Source of the DNA: Sphingomonadaceae bacterium OTU29LAMAA1
Lineage (GTDB): Bacteria > Pseudomonadota > Alphaproteobacteria > Sphingomonadales > Sphingomonadaceae
DNA length: 64,000 nt
Reading direction: 5' to 3'
Assembly: GCA_024072375.1 (NCBI GenBank)
Contig: CP099617.1
Location: forward strand, 787,001-851,000
Shown: positions 1 through 8,328 of the stretch, one piece after another
Position numbering within the stretch: the first letter of the stretch is position 1
Layout: the number at the start of each line of letters is the position of its first letter
Translations under genes and position numbers: made by a program
Notes under the pieces: model-generated
Told to the model about the DNA's origin: nothing
Database searches by the model: none
Seen by the model: the letters and a program-made list of their open reading frames with translations, nothing else

Positions 1-106
1 GTTCGGCTATGGTGCGATCGCGGAAATCGAGGGCAACAAGCTGGAGATCGATTTCGAAGCCGCCGGGCGCAAGCGCGTAATGGACAGCTTCGTCACGCTC
101 GGTTGA
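1..106 (+). CDS. UvrD/PcrA-type DNA helicase, C-terminal end only
   Basis: Partial gene cut by the left edge; the reading frame starts at base 2 and ends in TGA. The 34 visible residues begin FGYGAIAEIEGNKLEIDF and end MDSFVTLG, which resembles the small C-terminal domain of UvrD/PcrA superfamily 1 helicases, where a short Tudor-like segment contacts RNA polymerase. Such helicases unwind DNA in nucleotide excision and mismatch repair and remove RecA filaments. The helicase motifs themselves are outside the window, so the family call rests on this tail only. The gene converges on eda. Confidence 0.7.
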   Translation, partial: FGYGAIAEIEGNKLEIDFEAAGRKRVMDSFVTLG

Positions 107-178
107 GGCGACCGATGCGGCCGCACGAATTTAGCCGAACCATCACTTACGTGTCCGTCAGTTCGAACGCAGCGAAGT

Positions 179-206
179 GGCCCGGGATCCTGCGAGGTCC
201 CGGGCC
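179..206. terminator. inverted repeat between convergent uvrD-like gene and eda
   Basis: GGCCCGGGA at 179-187 is perfectly complementary to TCCCGGGCC at 198-206, with a further CCT/AGG pairing inside the loop. It sits in the 125-base gap between two convergent genes, the usual place for a bidirectional terminator. No T-run follows on either strand, so the terminator role is inferred. Confidence 0.5.
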
Positions 207-231
207 GATCCGCTGCGCTTGCAGAGACAGT

Positions 232-837
232 TTATCCTCGCAGGCTGGACGCGGCGCGGGCCTTCGCTTCGACGTCGGCGATCGAGCCGCCCGTTACCCA
301 GCTGCCACCGACGCAGAGTACCGGCTTGAATGCCAGCCAGTCGGGCGCGGAGGCTTCGGTGATCCCGCCGGTGGGGCAGAAGCGGCACTGGTAGAATGGA
401 GCGGCGAGTGCCTTCAGCGCCTTCAGCCCGCCCGAGGTTTCGGCGGGAAAGAACTTGAAGTGGGTCAGGCCGAGGTCAAGGCCGCGCATGATGTCGCCCG
501 CGGTCGCGGTGCCCGGCAAATAGGCGACGCCAGCGTCGAGGATCGGTCGCGCCAGCCGTTCGGTCAAACCGGGCGAGACGATGAATTCGACGCCCGCATC
601 GATCACATCGCGCGCCTGCGCCTCGTTGACGACGGTACCGGCGCCGACAATCGCGCCGGGGACCTTCCTCATCTCGGCGATCGCTTCCATCGCCGCACCT
701 GTGCGGAGGGTGACTTCGAGCACCTTCAGGCCGCCGGCTACCAGCGCCTCGGCCAGCGGACGGGCGGTGGCGGCGTCGTCGATCACCAGCACCGGGATGA
801 CGGCGCTGGTCTGCATGATAGTCGCGATATCGGTCAC
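232..837 (-). CDS. eda: 2-dehydro-3-deoxy-phosphogluconate (KDPG) aldolase
   Basis: Cytoplasmic last step of the Entner-Doudoroff pathway: splits KDPG into pyruvate and glyceraldehyde 3-phosphate. The 201-residue protein has the class I aldolase landmarks: the Glu in VLEVTLRT (about residue 41) and the Schiff-base Lys in FKFFPAE (about residue 128), plus CPTGGI for phosphate binding. I chose a GTG start because AGAAAGG lies about 11 bases upstream, the product then begins MTDIATIM like relatives, and the gene follows glk by 16 bases. A further-upstream in-frame ATG at 888 would overlap glk. It is the last gene of the pgl-edd-glk-eda run. Confidence 0.93.
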   Translation of the reverse strand: MTDIATIMQTSAVIPVLVIDDAATARPLAEALVAGGLKVLEVTLRTGAAMEAIAEMRKVPGAIVGAGTVVNEAQARDVIDAGVEFIVSPGLTERLARPILDAGVAYLPGTATAGDIMRGLDLGLTHFKFFPAETSGGLKALKALAAPFYQCRFCPTGGITEASAPDWLAFKPVLCVGGSWVTGGSIADVEAKARAASSLRG

Positions 838-853
838 GATGCGTGCTGCCTTT

Positions 854-1819
854 CTAAGCGTGTTCTTGGGCAAAAGCGGCCGCGGCACCGAACAGGCCCG
901 GCTGCGGGTGGGTAATGAGCTTGACGGGAATGCCCGCCATCAAAGTCTGAAACCGGCCCTTGGCCTGAAAGCGCTGGTCGAAGCCGGAGCGGATCAGTTT
1001 GTCCTTGATCCGCAGGCCGAGCCCACCCGCGATCACCACGCCCTTCGCGCCATGCGCCAGCGCGAGGTCGCCCGCCACCGCGCCTAGCGCGAGGCAGAAG
1101 CGGTCGAGCGCGGCGAGCGCGATCGAATCGGTGCCTTCGATCGCTTCAGTCCAGATCGTCTTGTCGTCGCGGCTGGGTACGGCGCGCCCCTCCATCTCGG
1201 CGAGCGTTTCGTAGATCGCGACGATACCGGGACCGGAGCAGATGCGCTCGGCGGAGACGCGCGTGTAGGTGCGACGGAGGCGCTTGACGAAGGCGTCCTC
1301 GATCCCGTCGAGTGGCGCGTAATCGACGTGCCCTCCCTCGGTCGGGAGAACATGGTAGCGGCCATCGGTCTTGAAGACCTGCGCCACGCCAAGCCCGGTG
1401 CCGGGTCCGCAGACGGTGGTGACGCCCTGCGCCGGCAGTGCGTTGTCCGGACCACAGAGATGTTCGAAATGCTCGCCCGGCAATTGCGCCACGGCGTGGC
1501 CTACCGCGCCGAAATCGTTGATGACGGTGTAGACATCGGCCCCCAGCCGTTCGGGGATCAGCGAGGGGCGGATCACCCACGGATTGTTAGTCAGACGGAT
1601 GATGTCGCCAGTGATGGGCGAGGCGACGGAGATCGCCGCCGCCTTGGGGAGCGGGGTGCAGTGACGGGCGGCGAACGCCTGCCATGCGGTCTGCAGGCTG
1701 GCGTGTTCCGCGGTCTTCAGCGTGACCGGTTCGCCGAGCGCGACGACGTGGCCGTCCTCCACTTCCGCAATGGCGAAGCGGGCGTGGGTGCCGCCGATGT
1801 CGACGCTGACGAGTTGCAT
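854..1819 (-). CDS. glk: glucokinase
   Basis: Phosphorylates glucose with ATP, feeding zwf and the Entner-Doudoroff route. The 321-residue protein is of the proteobacterial Glk type: N-terminal ATP-phosphate motif DIGGTHARFA (residues 7-16) and a second glycine-rich motif CGPGTGLGV near residue 140. Length matches the family (about 320). It lies between edd and eda, an order also known from Zymomonas-type clusters. The 112-base gap upstream of it holds a long imperfect palindrome, so it may be expressed from the pgl promoter by read-through. Confidence 0.95.
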   Translation of the reverse strand: MQLVSVDIGGTHARFAIAEVEDGHVVALGEPVTLKTAEHASLQTAWQAFAARHCTPLPKAAAISVASPITGDIIRLTNNPWVIRPSLIPERLGADVYTVINDFGAVGHAVAQLPGEHFEHLCGPDNALPAQGVTTVCGPGTGLGVAQVFKTDGRYHVLPTEGGHVDYAPLDGIEDAFVKRLRRTYTRVSAERICSGPGIVAIYETLAEMEGRAVPSRDDKTIWTEAIEGTDSIALAALDRFCLALGAVAGDLALAHGAKGVVIAGGLGLRIKDKLIRSGFDQRFQAKGRFQTLMAGIPVKLITHPQPGLFGAAAAFAQEHA

Positions 1820-1850
1820 TACCTATCCTCTCCAATCACCGCTTCTTGTA

Positions 1851-1922
1851 CTCCTGCGAAGGCGGGAGGCCCAGAGTTCCGAGCGCATCGCTGCTGGCCT
1901 TGGGCTCCTGCCTTCGCAGGAG
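1851..1922. repeat. long imperfect palindrome (REP-like) between edd and glk
   Basis: CTCCTGCGAAGGC at 1851-1863 is the exact reverse complement of 1910-1922, and inner segments (GGAG..CCCA / TGGG..CTCC) continue the pairing. The arms resemble those of the palindrome at 36697-36763 and are of the type scattered in sphingomonad genomes. Lying inside a co-directional operon, it may act as a transcript-stabilising or attenuating hairpin between edd and glk. Confidence 0.65.
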
Positions 1923-1931
1923 CACGGTCCG

Positions 1932-3743
1932 CTACAACCCCGCTGCCGCCAGCATGCCCGATGCGCCCTTTTCGGCCTCGTCAGCCAGTCCGCGGAACAT
2001 GCCGAACAGCTCGCGGCCCATGCCGGTGGCCGCGCCCGGCGCATCGCATAACGGACGCTCCAGCCATTCCGCGGCATCGACCAGCGCGTCGAGCCGACCG
2101 TTGACCGCATCGACGCGGATGATGTCGCCATCACGAATCTTGCCGATCGCGCCGTTGCCCAGCGCTTCCGGCGAACAATGGATCGCGCAGGGCACCTTGC
2201 CGCTGGCGCCCGACATGCGGCCATCTGTCACGAGCGCAACCTTGAAGCCGCGGTTCTGCAGCACGCCCAGCGGTGGGGTCAGCTTGTGCAGTTCGGGCAT
2301 GCCGTTGGCGCGGGGACCCTGGAAGCGGACGACGACGACGACGTCCTGTTCCAGCTCGCCGCGCTTGAACGCCTCGATCACGTCGAGCTGGTCGTGGAAG
2401 ACGCGCGCCGGCGCCTCGATCACCCAGCGCTCGCGGTCGACCGCGGATACCTTGATGCACGACCGGCCGATGTTGCCGGCGAGGATGCGCATGCCGCCGT
2501 CGGGGGAGAAGGCTTCGGCGACCGGGCGGAGGATGCTGGTGTCGCCGCTGTCGCCGACCGGCTCCCACGCGAGCTGGTCGTCGGCGATCACCGGCTTTTC
2601 CGCATAGGCGGACAGATCGTCGCCGGTGACGGTGGTGATGTCGCCGTGCAGCAGGCTGGCGGAGAGCAGTTCCCTGATCACAAAGGGCATGCCGCCCGCC
2701 GCCTCGAACGCGTTCACGTCCGCCGATCCGTTGGGATAGACGCGGGCGATCAGCGGCACCGCGCGGCTGAGGCGGTCGAAATCCTCCCAGTCGATGACAA
2801 TCCCGGCGGCGCGGGCGATGGCGGGAACGTGCAGCAGATGGTTGGTCGACCCGCCGGTGGCGAGCAGCCCGACGGCGGCGTTGACGATCGCCTTTTCGTC
2901 GACACAATGGCCGAGTGGACGGTAATCGTCGCCGCGCCAGCCTATCTTCGCCAGCCGGTGGACGGCGGCGCGGGTGAGTTCCTGACGCAGTTTGGTGCCC
3001 GGATTGACAAAGGCGGAGCCGGGCATGTGCAGGCCCATCACCTCCATCATCATCTGGTTGGTGTTGGCAGTGCCGTAGAAGGTACAGGTGCCCTTGCCGT
3101 GATACGCCTGTATCTCGGCATCCAGCAGCTCCTCGCGGCCCGCCTTCCCTTCAGCATAGGCCTCGCGCACCGCCGCCTTGGCCTTGTTGGCAAGGCCGGA
3201 CGGCATCGGCCCGCCGGGGATCAACACCATCGGCAGATGGCCGAAGCGCAGCGCCCCCATCAGCAGCCCCGGTACGATCTTGTCACAGATACCGAGCAGC
3301 GCCGCGCCTTCGAACGTGCCATGGCTGAGCGCAACTGCGGTCGACAGCGCGATCGTGTCTCGGCTGAACAGCGACAGCTCCATGCCGGGATAGCCTTGCG
3401 TCACGCCGTCGCACATCGCCGGTACGCCGCCAGCGACCTGCGCCGTAGCGCCGACCTCGCGCGCCCAGACCTTCATCAACTCGGGGTAGCGGTAATAGAC
3501 CGCGTGCGCCGACAGCATGTCGTTATAGGCGGTGACGATGCCTATGTTCATGCCGGTATCGGCACGCAGCGTGTCGCGGTCCTCCTCGGTCCCCGCATAG
3601 GCGTGCGCCAGATTGGCGCAGCCGAGTTGCGGACGACGGGCGCCGTTATCGCGTTCCCGATCGATCAGCGCGAGATAGGCGGCGCGGCTCTCCCTCGATC
3701 GCTCGATGATCCGGTCGGTGACGGCGGAGACTTCGGAGTTCAT
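1932..3743 (-). CDS. edd: 6-phosphogluconate dehydratase
   Basis: Converts 6-phosphogluconate to KDPG, the committed Entner-Doudoroff step; an [Fe-S] enzyme of the IlvD/Edd family. The 603-residue product matches the family length. CDGVTQGYPGMELSLF and ICDKIVPG supply the conserved cysteine regions; GRMSGASGK is near the C-terminus. The frame stays open upstream, but that part lies antiparallel over pgl, so I placed the start at the ATG giving MNSEVSAVTDRI, 37 bases after the pgl stop. No clear Shine-Dalgarno is visible, suggesting coupling to pgl. Confidence 0.95.
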   Translation of the reverse strand: MNSEVSAVTDRIIERSRESRAAYLALIDRERDNGARRPQLGCANLAHAYAGTEEDRDTLRADTGMNIGIVTAYNDMLSAHAVYYRYPELMKVWAREVGATAQVAGGVPAMCDGVTQGYPGMELSLFSRDTIALSTAVALSHGTFEGAALLGICDKIVPGLLMGALRFGHLPMVLIPGGPMPSGLANKAKAAVREAYAEGKAGREELLDAEIQAYHGKGTCTFYGTANTNQMMMEVMGLHMPGSAFVNPGTKLRQELTRAAVHRLAKIGWRGDDYRPLGHCVDEKAIVNAAVGLLATGGSTNHLLHVPAIARAAGIVIDWEDFDRLSRAVPLIARVYPNGSADVNAFEAAGGMPFVIRELLSASLLHGDITTVTGDDLSAYAEKPVIADDQLAWEPVGDSGDTSILRPVAEAFSPDGGMRILAGNIGRSCIKVSAVDRERWVIEAPARVFHDQLDVIEAFKRGELEQDVVVVVRFQGPRANGMPELHKLTPPLGVLQNRGFKVALVTDGRMSGASGKVPCAIHCSPEALGNGAIGKIRDGDIIRVDAVNGRLDALVDAAEWLERPLCDAPGAATGMGRELFGMFRGLADEAEKGASGMLAAAGL

Positions 3744-3780
3744 GGCGCGGGTCCCGGGGAGGAGTGCGATGGAGGGAGGC

Positions 3781-4485
3781 TCAGGGGGCCCAGTGGATGT
3801 CGACGGGCAGTTCCGCGTCCGCGAGCACGCGACCGATCGGATAGGGCGAGGACGGCCCCTGATCGATCGCGCGTTCGATGACGTCGCGTTTGCCCTGTCC
3901 AGTGACCGCAATCATCAGCGCGCGCGCCGTGACGATGCCTTCGCGGCTGAGGGTCACGCGGGCGACAGGTGCCTCGGAAGGCAGCGGGTCGGGCATGACG
4001 CCGAGTGCGCGTCGCTCCTTTGGTCCGGCCAGCGCCTCGTCGAAATCGGGGCCGGGGAAGATCGATGCGGTATGCCCGTCCCCACCGACGCCGAGCAGGC
4101 ACAGGTCGAGCGGCCAGTGCAGATCCTGCATCAGCGCGTCCGCCGAACGACCGGCACTTTTGTAATCGGCGGTCGCCTGCGGAACGATCGGCATGACCCG
4201 CGCGCCCTTGGGGATGAAGGCCTTGGCAATCATCGTGACGTTGGACAGCGCATCACCCAACGGCACGATGCGCTCGTCGGTCGGGACGATCGTCACCCGC
4301 TTCCAGTCGAGCTTCGCCTTGGCGAGCTTTTCATAGATCGGGACCGGAGTCTTGCCGCCCGACAGCGCGATCACCGCCGCGCCGCGCGCATCGATCGCCG
4401 CCTCAATGATGAACTGGATATCACCGGCGACGGCGTTGGCCATTTCGGCCGCGTCGTCATAATCCCACCATTCGATTTCGCTCAT
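3781..4485 (-). CDS. pgl: 6-phosphogluconolactonase
   Basis: Hydrolyses 6-phosphogluconolactone made by Zwf. The 234-residue product is a DevB/SOL-type lactonase: ALSGGKTPVPIYEKL near residue 45 and GVGGDGHTASIFP near residue 130 are the conserved sugar-phosphate loops. The chosen ATG gives MSEIEWWDYDDAAE, preceded by a GAGAGAAC purine stretch; the frame is open further upstream without family similarity. It is separated from zwf by 129 bases that hold a perfect CATACGTATG palindrome, so pgl-edd-glk-eda probably has its own regulated promoter. Confidence 0.92.
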   Translation of the reverse strand: MSEIEWWDYDDAAEMANAVAGDIQFIIEAAIDARGAAVIALSGGKTPVPIYEKLAKAKLDWKRVTIVPTDERIVPLGDALSNVTMIAKAFIPKGARVMPIVPQATADYKSAGRSADALMQDLHWPLDLCLLGVGGDGHTASIFPGPDFDEALAGPKERRALGVMPDPLPSEAPVARVTLSREGIVTARALMIAVTGQGKRDVIERAIDQGPSSPYPIGRVLADAELPVDIHWAP

Positions 4486-4562
4486 CCGTGTGTTCTCTCG
4501 TGTTCTGCGCGTATGGTCGAGCACCCGATAGACCCGGTGTGCCCGCAAGGTAAGTGGCCCCG

Positions 4563-4606
4563 CATACGTATGGGGGAAGGTTTTGAGCGGTCGTTTGGTT
4601 CTGCAA
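4563..4606 (-). promoter_or_regulatory. predicted pgl promoter with LacI-type operator CATACGTATG
   Basis: A perfect 10-base palindrome CATACGTATG (4563-4572) flanked by CCC/GGG lies in the zwf-pgl gap. On the minus strand TTGCAG (4606-4601) lies 35 bases before ATACGTAT. The same element and spacing occur upstream of the TonB receptor (48229-48273) and, less perfectly, of the amylase operon (42345-42390). A central CG palindrome of this kind is typical of LacI-family sites. The regulator is inferred to be the LacI protein at 42460; no binding data are available here. Confidence 0.6.
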
Positions 4607-4614
4607 ACGCAGGC

Positions 4615-6078
4615 TCAATCGTCCTGCCAGGTCACCCCGTCGCGCTCGGTGAGGCCGATCGCGCCAGCCGGCCCCCAGGTGCCGGCGGTGTAATGCTTGG
4701 GCTTGGTCTTGTTCGCCTCCCAGCCGGCGCGGATGGCGTCGATCCAGGTCCACTGCGCCTCCACCTCGTCGCGGCGGACGAATAACGTCTGGTCCCCTTC
4801 GATCAGGTCGAGCAGCAAGCGCTCGTAGGCGATGCGGCGCCGGGATCCGGCGAATTCGGCGTCCAGGCTCAGGTTCAGCGGTACTTCGCGCAGGCGCACA
4901 CCCTCGCGATCGAGCCCGGGTTCCTTGGTCATCACCAGCAACTGGACATATTCCTCGGGCTGCAGGCGGATCACCAGCGTGTTGGGCTGGAGCAGACCGC
5001 CGCGACCGCGGAACATCGAATGCGGCACAGGCTTGAACTGGATCGCGATCTCGCTGCGACGCTTCGCCATGCGCTTGCCGGTGCGCAGGTAGAAGGGCAC
5101 GCCTTGCCAGCGCCAGTTGTCGATATGCGCCTTGATCGCGACGAACGTCTCGACGTTGCTGTCATAGCCAAGCTCGTCGTCATAGCCCTTCACGACCTTG
5201 CCGCCAACGGCGCCTTCTTCATACTGGCCGGTCACGGTGCATTGTTGCACGGCCTCGGCTTCGATCTTGCGCATCGATCGGAAAACTTTGGCTTTTTCGT
5301 CGCGGATCGCAGTGCCGTCGTACAAGGCCGGCGGTTCCATGGCGATCAGCGCGACCAGCTGGAGCATGTGGTTGGCGACCATGTCGCGCAACGCACCGGC
5401 GCCCTCGTAATAACCGGCGCGATCCTCGAGACCGACAGTCTCGGCGATCGTGATCTGGACGTTGTCGATCCCTTGTGCGTTCCAGATCGGCTCGAACATC
5501 GAGTTGCCGAAGCGTAACGCCAGAATGTTCTGGACCGTTTCCTTGCCGAGGTAATGGTCGATACGGAAGATGCGGTCTTCCGGGAAGACGGAGGCAACGG
5601 TGTCGTTGATCTCCTTGCTCGAGCCCAGATCATAGCCAAGCGGCTTTTCCAGGCCGATGCGCACCGTATCCCCGGCAAGGCCGACGCTTTTCAGCCCCTT
5701 CACCGCCGGTTCGAACAGCGATGGCGCCGTCGACAGATAGATGGCGAGACCGCAGGAGACGTCGCCGACCTTTTCGGCCAACGCCTGATACGTCGACTGA
5801 TCCGACAGATCGACCGATTGGTAGAAGATGCGATCGAGGAATCCCGACAGGGCACCTTCGTCCTTGCGATCGGCCGGCAGGAACTCGTCCAGCGCCTTCT
5901 TGGCGAAGTCGCGAAAACCGGCATCGTCGAGGTCGCTGCGTGCCGAACCGGTGATCGTCAGCCCATCCGGCAGCAGGCCGTCGGCGTGCAAGCCATAGAG
6001 AGAGGGCAGCAGCATGCGCTGCGCGAGGTCACCGGTCGCTCCGAACAGGAGCAGCTTGCCGACGGGATTGCGCTGCAT
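4615..6078 (-). CDS. zwf: glucose-6-phosphate 1-dehydrogenase
   Basis: Oxidises glucose 6-phosphate to 6-phosphogluconolactone with NAD(P)+. The 487-residue product has the dinucleotide motif GATGDLAQR near residue 12 and the active-site signature RIDHYLGKE near residue 170. Start chosen at the ATG giving MQRNPVGKLLLF because AAGGA lies 7 bases upstream; the longer open frame runs over argC. The ribosome binding site overlaps the argC tail (stop 16 bases upstream), so argC and zwf are probably one transcript. Confidence 0.95.
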   Translation of the reverse strand: MQRNPVGKLLLFGATGDLAQRMLLPSLYGLHADGLLPDGLTITGSARSDLDDAGFRDFAKKALDEFLPADRKDEGALSGFLDRIFYQSVDLSDQSTYQALAEKVGDVSCGLAIYLSTAPSLFEPAVKGLKSVGLAGDTVRIGLEKPLGYDLGSSKEINDTVASVFPEDRIFRIDHYLGKETVQNILALRFGNSMFEPIWNAQGIDNVQITIAETVGLEDRAGYYEGAGALRDMVANHMLQLVALIAMEPPALYDGTAIRDEKAKVFRSMRKIEAEAVQQCTVTGQYEEGAVGGKVVKGYDDELGYDSNVETFVAIKAHIDNWRWQGVPFYLRTGKRMAKRRSEIAIQFKPVPHSMFRGRGGLLQPNTLVIRLQPEEYVQLLVMTKEPGLDREGVRLREVPLNLSLDAEFAGSRRRIAYERLLLDLIEGDQTLFVRRDEVEAQWTWIDAIRAGWEANKTKPKHYTAGTWGPAGAIGLTERDGVTWQDD

Positions 6079-6094
6079 GACGATCCTTGGATTT

Positions 6095-7024
6095 CTAGAG
6101 GATGAGGCCGGCAAGCGGATCGAGCCCGGCCATGATATTGAGGTTCTGGACGGCGGCGCCACCGGCGCCCTTGCCCAGATTGTCGAGTGTTGCGATCAGG
6201 CGGACATGGCCGCTGTCGGCATTGCCGCAGATGCGCAAGGTCATACGATCGGTGCCGGCGTTTTCCTCGATCTCCACGGCAGCCGGATCACCGGAAGCGA
6301 CCGAGACGAGCGCACTGTCCAGATAGGCGGCGGCGAGCGTATCCTCGATCTGCGCAAGGCTCGGGGCGCCCGGCAATTGCTTCAACGGGAGGGGTATCTC
6401 ACCCAGCATGCCGCGATTCAGCCGCGCGACGGCGGGTGCGAAGATCGGCGGATGCGTGAGGCCGGCATGATCGCGCATCTCGGGCAGGTGCTTGTGGGAC
6501 AGGCCGAGGGCGTAAATTCGGAACGCGGTGTCGGTGCCGCCCTGTTCGAATTCGGCAATCATCGACTTGCCCCCGCCCGAATAGCCGGATGTGGCATTGT
6601 AGGTCAGCGGCCAGTCGGTCGGCACCAGCCCGGCGCGAACCAGCGGCGCCATCAGTGCGAGGAAGGCGGTGGGGTAGCAGCCCGGATTCGACACGAAGCG
6701 GGACATGGCGATCCGTTCGCCCTGTCCTGGCGCCAGTTCCGGAAAGCCGTAGGTCCATCCGTCGGCCACGCGGTGCGCGGAGGATGCATCGATGATCCGC
6801 GTCGTCCCGCCCCGTACCAAAGCAACGGCCTCGCGCGCGGCCTCGTCCGGCAGGCAGAGAATGGCGATATCCGCATCGTTCAGGGCTTCGGCGCGCGCCG
6901 AAGCGTCCTTACGCCGATCGTCATCCAGCGTCACGACCGTCAGGTCGGTCCTGCCGGCGAGTCGATCACGGATGTCTATACCGGTCGTACCGACCGCACC
7001 GTCGATGAAGACCGTAACACTCAC
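6095..7024 (-). CDS. argC: N-acetyl-gamma-glutamyl-phosphate reductase, short type
   Basis: NADPH-dependent third step of arginine biosynthesis. At 309 residues it belongs to the shorter ArgC type. The catalytic Cys lies in SNPGCYPTAF (about residue 115) and the Rossmann start is DGAVGTTG. The start codon is GTG and overlaps the upstream stop in a GTGA arrangement, so translation is probably coupled to the SH3-domain gene. Its grouping with zwf rather than with other arg genes is unusual but seen in sphingomonads. Confidence 0.92.
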   Translation of the reverse strand: MSVTVFIDGAVGTTGIDIRDRLAGRTDLTVVTLDDDRRKDASARAEALNDADIAILCLPDEAAREAVALVRGGTTRIIDASSAHRVADGWTYGFPELAPGQGERIAMSRFVSNPGCYPTAFLALMAPLVRAGLVPTDWPLTYNATSGYSGGGKSMIAEFEQGGTDTAFRIYALGLSHKHLPEMRDHAGLTHPPIFAPAVARLNRGMLGEIPLPLKQLPGAPSLAQIEDTLAAAYLDSALVSVASGDPAAVEIEENAGTDRMTLRICGNADSGHVRLIATLDNLGKGAGGAAVQNLNIMAGLDPLAGLIL

Positions 7025-7380
7025 GAATCGAAATCCGAAACCTTGTCGAGCGCCGTGCGATCGACATAACCAACCATTCCCGCCCGTACGGAAAGCCCCC
7101 AGGCATGCTTCCCGGCGAGTTCCAGCACCTCGAACACGTCTCCCGGAGCAAGATCGCCAATCGGCTCACTGAGGTTGCGATCGGCGAACAGGGCGATGCC
7201 AGTCAGCACCCGCGCCTTCAGCGGCGCCGCGTAATGCGGAGCAAATACCTGTTCAGCCAAGCGAACATCGGCGAGGTCGCCACGCACCGCGTGCGTCTTC
7301 GGGTCGAGGTCGACCGATGGGCCGGTGAGGGCGAAGGCCCTACGCGAGGGCTGGCTGGAGCGACCGGGGGTCGCCTTCGC
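7021..7380 (-). CDS. small SH3-domain protein
   Basis: Product of about 119 residues, no signal peptide seen. The conserved part begins FALTGPSVDLDPKTHAVRGD and runs through an SH3-like fold with GDVFEVLELAGKHAWGLS and a C-terminal GYVDRTAL, as in bacterial SH3 (SH3_3/SH3_18 type) proteins. Function unknown. The start is uncertain: no ATG lies between the marR stop (7340) and the domain, so I marked a TTG at 7380 overlapping marR; a GTG at 7287 would truncate the conserved N-terminus, and an upstream ATG at 7491 would overlap marR by about 150 bases. Its stop overlaps the argC GTG start. Confidence 0.6.
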   Translation of the reverse strand, partial: AKATPGRSSQPSRRAFALTGPSVDLDPKTHAVRGDLADVRLAEQVFAPHYAAPLKARVLTGIALFADRNLSEPIGDLAPGDVFEVLELAGKHAWGLSVRAGMVGYVDRTALDKVSDFDS

Positions 7381-7804
7381 CAAGGAATTGCCCGAACTCT
7401 TCAAGAAACTCTGCCCCTTCGGAAGTACGCGCGACGAAGATGTTGCGCTTGTCGCTGTCGTCACGTTGACGGCGCAGATAGCCGAGCGCACCCAGCCTGT
7501 TCAAGGCGCGCGTGACGACGGGCTTCGAGACGTTCAGCGCCCGCGCCAAACCGCGCACTGTATGAGGGCCGGGATTGAGGTAGACGAGAAGGAGCAGCGC
7601 CATCTGACGATTGGTCAGATCGGGCTCTCCCGACCGGACGTAATCGACCAGGGCCGTCATCCAGGTGGCAAGGGACTGCGCGGCTGTACCCACGATCAAA
7701 TATCCGTTTCTGCGCCGTTTTCGGGGCTTTGTTTCGCGGTCATAACGCCCCCGCACGTCCCGGGTTTCCGTTAAATGAACAGGTATGTGTAATAAGTCGG
7801 ACAT
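7340..7804 (-). CDS. MarR family transcriptional regulator
   Basis: A 154-residue winged helix-turn-helix protein. The DNA-binding segment runs from about residue 65 to 125 with TVRGLARALNVSKPVVTRALN as recognition region and the wing DSDKRNIFVA. MarR proteins bind palindromes as dimers and usually repress their own and adjacent genes; ligand unknown here. It heads the SH3-argC-zwf run and is divergent from secG. A 24-base inverted repeat begins right at its start codon and is a natural candidate operator. The start is the first ATG; AGG lies too close for a normal Shine-Dalgarno, so it may be leaderless or start slightly downstream. Confidence 0.85.
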   Translation of the reverse strand: MSDLLHIPVHLTETRDVRGRYDRETKPRKRRRNGYLIVGTAAQSLATWMTALVDYVRSGEPDLTNRQMALLLLVYLNPGPHTVRGLARALNVSKPVVTRALNRLGALGYLRRQRDDSDKRNIFVARTSEGAEFLEEFGQFLGEGDPRSLQPALA

Positions 7805-7827
7805 CCTGCCGGTGACGGTCGGCAGGA
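7804..7827. promoter_or_regulatory. inverted repeat at marR start, candidate operator
   Basis: TCCTGCCG (7804-7811) and CGGCAGGA (7820-7827) form perfect 8-base arms with an 8-base spacer in the 90-base region between divergent marR and secG. Size and position fit an autoregulatory MarR operator, or a hairpin over the marR initiation site. Role inferred. Confidence 0.4.
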
Positions 7828-7894
7828 ACGGGCGGTTGATCGCGGGCCGGCCCTCGCCTATGTGCGCGCCTTCATCCGATATTCGGGACCTTAG

Positions 7895-8239
7895 ATGTTC
7901 ACCTTCCTTCTCGTCCTACATGCCATCATCGCCGCCGCGCTCGTGACGGTGATCCTGATGCAGCGGTCGGAGGGTGGTGGCCTCGGCATGGGCGGTAGCC
8001 CGTCGGGACTGATGTCGGCGCGCGGTGCGGCCGATTTCCTCACCAAGATGACGGCGATCCTCGCCACGGTGTTCGTCTGCATGTCGATCGCGCTCGCCTT
8101 CATCGCGGCCAGCCGCCAGACGCAGACGATCGATACGTCGCTCGCCCGGACGCCCCCGGCGGCTGCCGCACCGGCTCCGGCACAGGATGCCGTGCCGAAC
8201 ACGCCTGCCGACAACGGCGCGGTGCCGCTCCAGCGCTAA
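7895..8239 (+). CDS. secG: preprotein translocase subunit SecG
   Basis: Inner-membrane accessory subunit of the SecYEG channel. The 114-residue product has two membrane segments (about residues 2-22 and 52-72) separated by the family's glycine-rich loop with EGGGLGMGGSPSGLMSARGAADFLTK, followed by an Ala/Pro-rich tail common in alphaproteobacteria. It is followed by pyrG after 89 bases, a frequent sphingomonad order. Confidence 0.93.
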   Translation: MFTFLLVLHAIIAAALVTVILMQRSEGGGLGMGGSPSGLMSARGAADFLTKMTAILATVFVCMSIALAFIAASRQTQTIDTSLARTPPAAAAPAPAQDAVPNTPADNGAVPLQR

Positions 8240-8328
8240 GCCGATCCACCGTTCATCGTAAATCGCGCGCGGGTCCCCCCCGCGCGCTCTTGTCGTTCGA
8301 CCCCCAAACACGCTAGGCGATTTCTCCC

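Noticed and set aside
2178..3881. Long plus-strand open frame (567 codons) opposite edd
   Set aside because: Antisense shadow of a well-conserved gene; composition is Arg/Gly/Asp-rich without any domain, typical of GC-rich mirror frames.
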